Below are positions 33,490-44,800 of a stretch of DNA of 64,000 nt, piece after piece. The position numbers were made by a program, and so were the translations under genes. Source of the stretch: Flabesymbios commensalis (Eukaryota > Annelida > Polychaeta > Terebellida > Flabelligeridae); the NCBI GenBank assembly GCA_964017125.1, contig OZ024902.1, positions 54,575,267-54,639,266 on the forward strand. The letters run 5' to 3'. The notes under the pieces were generated by a model. It did not search any database. It saw only the letters and a list, made by a program, of their open reading frames with translations, and was not told where the DNA came from. Numbering within the stretch: position 1 is the stretch's first letter; each line of letters opens with the position of its first letter.

Positions 33490-34415
33490 CCCTTTAACCG
33501 CCAAATAATTTATTTTTCACCAACTTGGAAGTTGTGTCTTGCGGATGCGATGATCCACAACGTCAATAGAGTTAAAATTATTCAGATTTCACAAAATGGA
33601 GGTCAACGATTTTGAAATGTTTCTGCTCGATGTCACCTTTTATCTTTGACACGAAAAACAATTGTATTTTAATGTGCTAATAAAAATAACAGAGCCGCCG
33701 CGTGATAATATTTTTTTCATGGAGCATTCTTCCCTGAACTCTTTAAGTTTTGTTTTACAGTAAATGGTCTACCTATCTAACACAGTTTGCCACGTATATT
33801 ACAGATATTAAAGTCAATGCTAGTCTCAACAACATATTTTGTTTTATAGTAATGGTCTATCTGGCACGGTTTGCCAGATATATCAAAGTTAATTATAGCA
33901 GATAGTCTGCCGTTTTGAATGTGATCGAGTTGACATTTTTCAGGGCATATCTCTCCCCGAAACCGCAGATTTTGTTTTGTAGTAAATGGTAAAGCGGATA
34001 TCAAAGTTAATTATGGCCCAAGTCAGTCGTTTTAAATTTCATCCAAGTTTCAATTCTTCAGGGCATATCCTCACCTGAAACCGCACATTTGTTTTGTAGT
34101 AGTGGTTTAGCTATCTGATACAGTTCGCCAGATATCAGCAATAATTTGGCCGAGAGATGTAGGTCAAATATCATAACCCCCGAGAGGCACATACATGTAT
34201 GCACCCTATTAGGGACGTGTGTGTACAATGAGGTTATAACCTCGTTAGTGTGTGCAATATGAAGAATTCCCCTCGGGTTTTCGAGAACAGCTATGGAAAC
34301 CAAAATGCGGACAAACGGACGGACGGCCGGACACCCGAGGCGACGCCATCACCCCCGCACAACAACGTCGTGTGGGGAATAAAAACGAGCCTAATCGGTA
34401 CCGGCGGTTAAAGAG
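33490..34415 (+). mobile_element. family C TTAA MITE carrying a 680 bp insertion
   Basis: Left end TTAA then CCCTTTAACCGCC; right end GGTACCGGCGGTTAAAGAG. Between about 33705 and 34383 lies foreign sequence: three diverged units of about 150 bp sharing GTTTTGT.GTA.TAATGGT-like words and CAGGGCATATC, then an ACGGACGGACGG run. Confidence 0.72.
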
Positions 34416-34430
34416 TTGGCAGTCATTTAA

Positions 34431-34672
34431 CCCTTGTCCTGCTATGCCCGGATATATAAGGGGTTAGGAATGTTTTAGATCAATACAAATGATCACTTAA
34501 TTTTGATAAAATAGTTTTTAGTAGATGCTTAGTTGATCCAATAATTTAGTTTTAGACATGTCTATTTTTCATAAATAGTAATATTTTTCGTCCTTTGAAG
34601 CTGGAAATTGCGTTAGCAGTTCCAGCTTCAAATGACGAAAAATACAATTGAAGCAATTCAGCAGGACAAGAG
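34431..34672 (+). mobile_element. family F TTAA MITE
   Basis: TTAA then CCCTTGTCCTGCTATG; right end TTCAGCAGGACAAGAG then TTAA. Internal hairpin TTTGAAGCTGGAA and mirror with loop ATTGCGTTAGCAGTT near the right end. Confidence 0.88.
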
Positions 34673-34674
34673 TT

Positions 34675-35755
34675 AAAACAACATTAGATCACTGTCTTGT
34701 CAATGCTGCAAAGCGATATGGATACTTAATTTATTTGCATACACAACTATAGTCGCACATAGATGTGAAACTGTGAAGATAAGGACTCCCTGTGACTAAC
34801 CGTATAAAGCGGTAAAAATTCAAGAATTATCAAAAGATTACACCAACTGTTTCTATAGACTTTATTATCGTATCAGACGAGCCATACAAGGTATATTAGC
34901 ATCAGTGAATGCCACTCAACTGATGCAAATATCACCTGCGTAAACTGGATCTCCTCCCCGTAATAAACGGCTTATTAATATGCATACTTCAGAAGTTGCC
35001 AGTTAGAAGAAAAGGATTGACAAAACACCATCGTATGTACAACAGTTATTGCATCACTGATCTAACACAAAAGTAAGACGTGAGGGGCTGTACGTTGATA
35101 TCCACAATAAATTAGTTGAATAATTTGTCTATTCTGTGATTAAAGAGCCATCAGTACTTGTTTACACTTTGTGCTTACATATATGTATGTACAGTATTAC
35201 TTATGCTGTTAACAAATGGTGCTTATATATATATGGTGTAAAATCTAGAAATAATTATATGCCAGATTAGTAGATAATTTATATCTGTCTGAACATTTAA
35301 ATTGATAAAATAGCAGTACTTGGAAAGAGATTTATTAATTTCATAGTGACCAAGAAACGTTTAACAATGGCACAAAATCAATTAGCAACCATAATAAGTT
35401 AGATGTATATTACTTGCAGAGAATACAACTCCTTCAAATAAGTTATTAATTAATTAACAATTCTCCAAAAGCCATATAATAGTTGTCAGATGCAGGGATC
35501 TACATTTTGTCATACGAGTACAAATGCGTTGTCAGTTAGGTGTTAAAGCGGTTTCGCAAATGTAAACTTCAAGAATTATGTTGCTAATAGACCTCATCTG
35601 TATATTTTATTATAAGCCTAATGGATTTACTTATAGTCTGTAAGTGTAACTAATGAGCACAAGCACAATTGAAGAGAATATTCAGTGTTCATAATGGCAT
35701 CGTATGACAAATAGAATATGAAAACCTGCCATCCAGGCAAGAGACACACTACCTA
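34675..35755. other. AT-rich intergenic DNA, no feature seen
   Basis: No gene, RNA or repeat recognised. Confidence 0.4.
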
Positions 35756-35811
35756 CTGGGCACACGACGTTGTTGCGACGTTGACGCAGCAACGTCGTAT
35801 GCCTAGTGGGA
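35756..35811. repeat. short foldback, CACACGACGTTG type
   Basis: ACTGGGCACACGACGTTGTT faces CAACGTCGTATGCCTAGTGG. Related in style to family A, but with ACTGGGCA ends. Confidence 0.7.
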
Positions 35812-37275
35812 AACCATTAGAATTATATACTTATTGATAAACATGATAAATAGGGACTGGAATCGGAGGTAGAATCTTATCAAACTGGGAATTGCTAGGA
35901 TGTATCGTCAAAACTACGATCCGCGTGTTAAACTTCAGCCAGGAAATAATGCTATACGAGGCAGGACATCTTACACAAGACTGTGTTTATCTGAATATGA
36001 TACCTGAATTAATAATAATCACTAGTATGCCCTATATCCCGTGACTTACTTGTAGCGTGTAGCTAATCACAAGGGCAAACTACAAGAAAACAAACTTCGC
36101 ACGCCTCAATGGCCTTTTAAAGGGACAAAGACTTCTAAATAAGAACTTCACAATTTGATTTATTAGCAAGCAGGACGTGTAACAGCAGAGTAGATCTAAT
36201 GTATACAAACGCATACGGCCATATGATAAGTCTATATAGTGAGAGTTATCGAAGTGGTCCAATGTACAACGTAGACATTTTTTGTAGAAAATACCAATTA
36301 GTTATCGTAAAAATCTGGCATATTGTTGCATTGTTGGTCTACGATATGCACCCGTCTCTTAAACCCACGTACAGGGTACACTCGAAGCTGGATTATAAAT
36401 GCCAACCGCATCTGCTACAATGTTGTTTGGTACTACCGTTTTTTTGTCAATTTAGGCATTAGTTTTTTTTTGCTAGTATGTACACAGTAAAGCAGCATAC
36501 ACACACACGTGTACAAACATAGTGTCCGTACTCGCAGTGTCTTCACGGTTGGCGGTACATGTTACACCATGTATAAGACTCAGCACTGTTATTTCGCAGT
36601 ATTCTGCGTCTGAGAGAGAGACGCTGGTCTAACATTGGATCAATAATTCCCAACATGGTCCAAGATTGAGCCAATGTTGGACCAGCGATTCATCAAGACG
36701 TGTGCAGTGCCATCGTTCTTCCCATGCATCAAACATGTGTCCTCACACTTGACATACCCATCTTCCTAACTGACATCTGCCAGACAAAAACACATGCACA
36801 CATCGTTCACAATAGTCCATACGTTTCCATAACGGCTATCCAAGCCGCGCTGTTCAGACGAGAGGTACTCAGTTTGAGACGAGAGGTACTCAGTTTGAGA
36901 CCAGTATTCTGATTTGTGTTCTGCGCAGTTTTTTGACAGTTCATATCCATACAGCTAATAATTAGTGTCACGATCGAGACACGCACATGTTCGTAACAAT
37001 GTCTCTCAAATCACAGATGTAGTTCTCAATGAGACCTGCAGTAACGATCGAATTAGTCTTCTCATTTATATATAAGAGAGGTCATCCATAATAGTAGGCT
37101 ATAATGCCCCTTTGGTCAGTTCCTTCTCTCTACAATTATATCACTTTTATCAATTTATTTGGTAATACTAAACATACTTAACAGCGTACTACGTACGCGT
37201 ACAGTACTCGTTGCCATATATGTATCGCCGGCTGTCTAGCCATCGGCTCAGTTCTTGCGCGGTTGTGTCAGCTGA
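35812..37275. other. intergenic DNA with small repeats
   Basis: An inverted repeat at about 36621-36687 (CTGGTCTAACATTGG facing CCAATGTTGGACCAG) looks like a bare family A core. A perfect 21 bp tandem pair lies at 36856-36897 (GAGAGGTACTCAGTTTG). No gene was seen. Confidence 0.5.
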
Positions 37276-37376
37276 CCCAGCAAACGAGCCCGTTCACCTG
37301 GTGTTGGTTCAATATTGGGTGAGAGTCGTAGAAAAACGTTCAAACACAATCAGGCAAACGTCTCGCGCTTGCTGGG
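37276..37376. repeat. family A foldback, diverged
   Basis: CCCAGCAAACGAGCCCG...TCTCGCGCTTGCTGGG around GAGTCGTAGAAAAACG. Confidence 0.75.
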
Positions 37377-37452
37377 AATAAGTCCTCAAACTGATACAAG
37401 CACCAGTCACCGATCACCAGGTGTCAGTGCACATCTACTGAACAGAACACTT

Positions 37453-37564
37453 CCCAGCAAACACGGGGCTTTCACCCGATGCTGTTTCATTGTTGGGCCA
37501 GCGTCGAAGACGGTGGGCCAACTTTGAAACAGCATCAATTGGGTGAATTCCCCGTCTTTACTGG
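37453..37564. repeat. family A foldback with unusual arms
   Basis: CACGGGGCTTTCACCCGATG and CATCAATTGGGTGAATTCCC flank a GCGTCGAAGACGG centre; the outer arms differ from other copies but pair with each other. Confidence 0.85.
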
Positions 37565-37668
37565 ATTAGCATAACCTGTTTTACGGACTGTAGGCCTATG
37601 TACAGCAGGCGAAGAAACTAAATCCCCCCCCAGGAAACTCAAACGTCCAGGTAAACAAATTATAATAA

Positions 37669-37776
37669 CCCAGCAAACACGACACACTGACCCAATTTTG
37701 AGCAAATGTTGCCCAACGTCGTAGACGGTGGGCCAACATTAACCTCACATTGGGCCAACGTGTCTTGTTTGCTGGG
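37669..37776. repeat. family A foldback
   Basis: CCCAGCAAACACGACACACT...GTGTCTTGTTTGCTGGG around ACGTCGTAGACGG. Confidence 0.88.
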
Positions 37777-37894
37777 GAGATATTGGTTATAGTGGTGGTC
37801 AGAAAATTGGAATATATTATCTTAAAACAAACGTAGAAAAAATAGATTATCATGATGGTGTTTGCAATTCGCATTACTTCTATTTCTGTCACAA

Positions 37895-37900
37895 TTTATT
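37895..37900 (-). terminator. candidate MIDN polyadenylation signal
   Basis: AATAAA on the minus strand, about 310 bases past the MIDN stop. It is the nearest canonical hexamer I saw. A second one lies near 37154. Which is used cannot be told from sequence alone, because AATAAA is frequent in AT-rich DNA. Confidence 0.35.
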
Positions 37901-38211
37901 GAAATTTGAGCCAGAAGTTCTTATTCGCCTGTTGTGTAGCCTTGTTATGTGAATTAGTAGTACATTACCATACTGGTGCATGCATCCTAACTTCCTAACT
38001 ACCCAACGAGTACATCAAACATTCTCTACTCCACAAATTAGCGTCGACGAATGTCGTCGACAACACCTCCTGTGCCCCTAGAGCACCAAAACATCTCCAC
38101 AAGGCGCCTCCCAGCTGGGCTCCTCAACAAAACGCCTGCTAACAAGCAACGCGCCGCTGTCGATGTGTCACCGACAAAAAAGATTCAAACCAGACTGTGT
38201 CCTGGTTTGGT

Positions 38212-38615
38212 TCAGGCCACGCATGACTCCTGCTTCATTTCCTGCTCTGTGTCAGGCTTGAGCTCGGAGAAGGCTGCGGTCACCTCGTCTTTGCCTTGTT
38301 CTGCCTCCTCCACTTCCATGGTCTGCTGTGGCTGCTGGGGCGTGGTGCTGGTCGGTGATGGTACAGGGCTGCAGGAGGTTGATGAGCAGCTGGAGGAGGA
38401 TGATGGAAGCCTCACCTTCAGGCCTCTCTGTCCTTTATGTGCACACTTTGGGATGTCTGTGACTGTTGGGGAGCAGCCGGCCCACTGTGAGTAAGGGGAG
38501 GCTCTGGCTTGACGTCTAGCTTGACGCCTTTGACGTCTCTCCTCTAGCATCATCTGAATGTGCTCCATCTTACCACGCACCACGCGGTTCTCCTGCTGGA
38601 GACGACGACATTCTT
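38212..38615 (-). CDS. MIDN: MIDN coding exon 7: C-terminal helix and stop
   Basis: Completes Glu444 and codes residues 445-577. A long charged helix reads [20 protein letters not shown] then [17 protein letters not shown] and ASPYSQW; human has CKVERLQLLLQQKRLRRKAR and GPYHW at the same point. In the family this C-terminal helix is the proteasome-binding part. A Ser/Pro/Gln/Glu-rich acidic tail follows and ends ESCVA before TGA (38214-38212); the human tail ends EFVVA. There is no sign of damage. Confidence 0.93.
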
Positions 38616-41600
38616 CTGCAACACACAAAGTAACATCGGTAAATGACACAGCCAGAATTATTACAACGTCTAGCGCTCACATTAAAGATAACGATATTAA
38701 CCACCAGAACACTGATGTCGACTGCCGTAGACAATTTTTATTATTTTTAGCACCTGTACAGCCCCTGAGCTTTTCACATCACAGACAGAGGACGTAATTG
38801 CGTTAAAACGGAGATGTTTTAACCCTTTAAGTCCCCACGATGCATTAAAGCATCATTTCACATCCCTGAAAACAGACTTAATTTTCCTACAGCTAGGGGT
38901 TTTAGAACGAAAATTTCCATGTAACTGGTTTACCAATACATGGCAATTTTCTTTAATTTTTTAACCACATCAAATCATCTTCATCCACTACAAGTCGAGA
39001 ATTGCGACAGCAATTCGCGGCTTGTAGTGGATGAAGATGACAATGGTAAATTCCGGCTTGAAAGGGTTAATATAGTTAATACGGTCTTTTAGACTTCATT
39101 CGGATTTTCTAGTCAATTATTGTGATAAATTTCTAAATTTAGTTTTTGAGACTGTAAAAAGGGGTTAACATAAAAGTTAACAAAAAGTGCATGACAACTT
39201 ATTTATGTTCAAATAGTGAATACTAAGGCCTACAACTCTAGAAACTCTAGTAATAATTCTTAAGCATTCGTGGCAAATCGCTGGGCATTGCCCGCACACG
39301 AGAGAAGTCATTAAGCGACAGCGTGTTGCCCTGCACTCGTCTCATGACCTTTGATGGCTCGGCCAGTTGCGCCCATTGCCTGCAGGCAGATCCATCTGGT
39401 CACGTGATAGAGGAATAATATCGATTGAACGACGGACGGAGGAAGAGATAGAAAAGGAGGAAACCCCACAGTCTGTAGCGCCTGAATGCCAGCGCCTACG
39501 TCATCGGTGTTTACCTGCTTCCTCCTTCCTGAACGAGAACAGTGTGGATGCCAGGCCAATGATTTGAATTATATGGATGTATGCCACACCCTGGGTAGAA
39601 TTACCCATGTGCTCACCGATAAAAACAACATTATCGTATACCAGGAATCACAGTCTTTCAAAGCTAAAATAGTGTATGTCAAAATTAACCCTTTAAGCCC
39701 TCACGATGCATTAAAGCATCATTTTACATCCCTGAAAACATACTTGATTTTCCTACAACCAAAGGTTTTAGAACGAAAATTTCCATGAGACTGGTCTACT
39801 AATACATGGCAATTTTCTTTAATTTTTAAACCACATCCAATCATCTTCATCCACTACAAGTCGAGAATTGCGACAGCAATTCGAGGCTTGTGGTGGATGA
39901 AGATGACAATGGTAAATTCGGGCTTGAAAGGGTTTAATGAATTCTGATTTCCCCTATTCACAGTTCATCATTGGGTAAAATAAAACTTTGTATTCAAAAT
40001 CGATTGTTTTCTGTTACAACGAAATATTCACATGATTCAGCTGATGATAGATTTTATAATATGGTAAATATATTATAATAAATAGGTAATAAACAGATTA
40101 TACGTTTCGGTGATTTCCTGGAATTGACAGTAGTTGAATGACTCATCAACGTGATGTATGCAGGTCAACACGACCCAGAGTACTACACGCTAATAACGCC
40201 ATCATAATATAGCGTGTGTACACAGACAAACCATGTGTACACGTTAGGGCAGCGGATACAACATCTGGCCAGATTTTAATCAGCGCCGATACAGTATCTG
40301 GAAAGCGACAGATAGTGCAAAATTAAATATCAACAAAAAATCACTTTGTATTTTTAATTGACCATCTTGGACTATGTTCAATAGGCCTACTAGTACTTTG
40401 GATATTGAAACCGGATATCTCACTACCGTGAGAAGATTATATTGGACGGAGTTCAATGACGAGAGCAATACATTATGCTTCATAGAACTACGTTATTAGG
40501 TTATGTTACGATTTCACATTCCCATATCCCCGACAGACAAAAACAAGCCGGGCGAACAACAAACTCATAAAAACAAGGGTACGGTGAAAACGCGGGTTGG
40601 CATTTCGCAGTGTGGTGTTTTACCTGCGTCATCAACGCACGTCACCGTGTCAGTGATGGTCTCTCAGTAAACACGAGACATTCAATCAATGTCGGGTCAA
40701 CGCCACGCGTTGGCTGGCCTCTACGGATTACTGTCAAATGTTAATCGATAACAACACGTGATAAGTCCAGGACAGTAATCACTGGCTGCGGGCCGCAGTT
40801 GTGCCAGCGTTGGATAACTTCGGATATTCGCTGGCACAGGTGCAAGTTACCGATGGGTAAAACACTGGCTGCTGCAGGGCTACCAGATTGTTTTTGTTGC
40901 ATTACACGATCTAAGAGATCGGCCCGCAATTACCCAGCTCGCGATTGGTCCAGTATTTAGTCAAATGTAAACACGCACTAGGCAGCAGTAGCACATATTA
41001 TTATTAAATAGAGGGAGTCGATTTTTATTGGGAGTACAGAGTACTGTAATTAGGTCTTCTTCTCACCGACAGTCACGATCTCAACTCCCTGAGGGTAGCT
41101 GGCTTGTTTTTTATTTCTCTACGCACCTTACTGAGCATAGTTTTAGATTCATTATATTTCTGATTATCTGATCTTTCGATCCCTCTTTTTGCCAATTACG
41201 CGCACACGATTGGTTCATGTTCCCTTGACAAAACACAGGAACAGGCTTGGTTGATCAGTGTTTCATTAATCACTACTGGTATCAATAGCAATAGATTTTT
41301 CTACACGTCTATGTATACATCTCTAAGCGTTCTACTGTATTAATACCATATACTTCCTAATAATATGTTTACATACTCTAGAAAAATGGTAACTTTTATA
41401 TAATTCTTAGGTTTGTACGCTTCCCAAGGTTGTCTTTTTCTACCATGTAGAATAATACGTAGTAGCTAAATTATCTCTTTTTTTGGTGCGGCTAACATAT
41501 ACGCGATTACGCGGGGGATTATTTGAGTGGACTCAGTGGCAATGTAATGTGCACTTAGATACTTTTGACGAGGGCTTTACCTATTGACTTTGGTCTAGAT

Positions 41601-41788
41601 CTGTGATGATGCACCCTCTCTGTCCTCTCTGGTCGCCGGGAGTGGAGATGGGCACGATACTGAGGGGAAGCCCCCAACAGATCGTTCAAGATGTGGATGA
41701 TGGTGCCTATGTTCCTCTTGGGTTTCCCGTCACGGTCCTGAAGAGCCGGGTTCAGAGTGCCTGAAGACATGATAGTCATAGTAATTAG

Positions 41789-41874
<86 letters not shown>

Positions 41875-44800
41875 ACTGTCATGCAAGATGGGTCTTATAA
41901 TGTTAACCCTTAGAGCACTGAAGTCGACTACAGTGACATTCTGTGTTTTTACTAGCACATGTATAAGATGTAAAATATGCTTTCAATCTTGAAACACTGA
42001 TATATCATGTATATGTTGGGACTTAAATTTCACAAATAACACACATTTTCAGTCATTTAAGTTGTGGATCGCGGTAGCGAGACAGAACATCAAGTGGCTG
42101 AAAATTTACATTTCTTAGCTTAGTGCTCTTAGGGTTAATAATGATTCAAATGATATTTTTTTCGCTAATAATCTAACTCTGCTGTACTATACATGTAGGT
42201 CGCCGTGAAGCATTCTCTAGACGGATGGTTAATCTGCGACTGTATTGATATCGTGTGGTCGGTCAATATATTTTATTCTGCACAAATATTAAGTGCACAT
42301 GTTAGCAAATGATGTAAGGACTCACTAAGTCGCGTAATGGATGGGACCTACTAGCTTTAAAAGGGCAATAATGTCATCTCATTCCTCAACCTGATCCATC
42401 ATATGAAATTCCTAGAATTCCCAACCACTCACACCAATGTATGTCAACACCTTTTCTCATTCCTCACGTTTTCATACTTGGTTTTTTTAGGTATTTCTGA
42501 TAAACTGCGTGACAAGACTGGTGTAGATTATTCTGGAGTTCACTGTTCTATAGTTTTGTTTTCTATAGGCGAACAGGTAGATGTGACTGACAAACTCAAG
42601 GTATCAGAAAAAATACAGCGAAGCCCTAACCCAGCTAACAATATTATAGGCCTATTCGCTAGAATTACCACAACCGTTTTGGTGAAAAAATGACCCAGAT
42701 TTAGCATGTTTAGAGAAACATCATAGAAGATGAAAAACAAATATTAAAAGCGATACAAAAATCTTCTTCCATACACCTTGTAGAGAGTTGATCACGGAGC
42801 ACTATTTTCCACAAACGGTTGTACAGCAATTGTACAACGTCGGCACAACGTATTCGAGGCTGGTCCAACATCGTACAAATGTTATGCAAATGTTTTGTGC
42901 TTACTGGGTTACGGGGAAATGCTGCAGATTAGAAACATTGGTGATGCCGCTGCGCCACATATCACACTGGCCCGGGAGCTGAGGGACATCGTGCCCAGGT
43001 TTGTTGTTCTCAGGACTCTCTACTGACGTCACGCGCACGTCAGCTGTGCTCTTCAATTCTGCGTAAAACCAGGTCAACGACTGGCGGCCCGTGTAGTGAG
43101 GCGGCAGGCAGCGCCGGCCGAGAACGAGACAACCAGACGACGAGCAGTCTGCCTCCAGAATCAGACCTGTCACAGCACTACTACTGAAGACGTAGTTTCC
43201 ATTACCATGATATGATGATTACCACTCACAACGCTGTAATATATGTTCATAAACCATGCATGGAGACCGAATGGTTTTTTCAATTTTAAGTCATCATAAA
43301 TGTCTTAGTCAGCCCTTTCTGATTCATTTGAATACCGATGTTATGGGTCTACGACCATTCTAAATGTGTAAATCTTTCACTGCGGGGACTGTCTTTATAC
43401 GTCAGAATCTGACGTCTGTAGACGTCAGATTCTGACGTATAAAGACAGTCCCCAGACGTCAGATTCTAACGTATAAAGACAGTCCCCGCGCTGAAAGGGT
43501 TAACCCTGCTGTGAAACGTCAAAGGCAGAGAACGCAATACAACTAGGGTTCATGGTAATTGCGGTATATTGTGTGACAAACCGAGAATGCCACATTCGCA
43601 TATCATGGGCGGGTCAAATGCAAGCAGGCTGTGGCCCAGCACCACTCATGACATGGATGAGAATGTAATGTCGACTACTAAAGCTAAAGTGAAAAGACAA
43701 ACACTTCTCTTTAAAAACATGGCTGCGTTGAATAATGCGTTGAATGCGTTCAAATTTATAGAAGTAAAAGAGATCATTTTGACGACAAGAGAGTATCCTT
43801 GGGAGGGCAGCGTCCCGGTTTGGGAGGTATATTCGCGACATACTATTATGTGGTGTGACAGTCAATGAAACATTAGAGGTCTAGTCAATGAAAGGCAATA
43901 CAAGCTGTTGCAATTTATAAGGTTCGACCTAGCAAGGAACCTAGAGATCCTGGTATTGAAGCCTCACTTCTTCGGATAAATTTGATGTCTCCCCGAGACA
44001 CTGTAAAACTGAAGCAGCAGACTAAATACAGCCCTCCTGAGGATTCTTTGTATTACCTTATTTAACTTTAATTTTTTTTCAAATATAAAAATGCAGTTGG
44101 TGATTTTATCGTTAATATGATTCCTATGTCACGGCAGCCTGTTACATATTGGGAGCTGGGGTACATTATTCATCAACTCGCTCAGAATGATCAATCGTTG
44201 AGAATTTACACTATACTGTCATTATGTCATTTATGGTGCCTACCAGTACATTCCATTATACAAATACTGCGTCTTTCAGGTAGTGACTTTGAAGCAGCCT
44301 AATAGCTATATCTTAGGGAAAAATAAAATTATCTTCGTCCATATCTCTTGCTATGATCAATGATGATTACCTGAGTCTGATCAGAATGCTTTATCTTCCT
44401 CTCTCGCAAAATACTGTAGACATAAGACTTTTTAGCAAATCCATTGACCTTATTGGTCTAATACTTATTAAATCAATCGGTACACTGGGTATTGGTGTTC
44501 CCAGCAAACACGAGACACTGTTAATTTAATGTTGGCCCAGAGTCGGAGACGATGTGCCAACAATGATTTAACATTGGCTCGTGTTATCCGAGTTGCCAAA
44601 GTTTAGCAAAATCCTTGTGGCCTGAACCACACCTCACAAATACCGAGGGAAATAGACACATAACAAAACACCCCGAAATGAGATGATTACTACATTTTAC
44701 TCAATAATGGTTAACTGTGTCGCGAAAGCCTGAAGTTAGAAGCCATGCCACCTAGTTATGGATCTGCTTGTCGTTTTGATACAGCGTGTCGTAACTTGTC

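Noticed and set aside
40741-40929. 62-codon minus-strand frame in MIDN intron 6 as an additional exon
   Set aside because: Exons 6 and 7 already join in phase and in homology without it.
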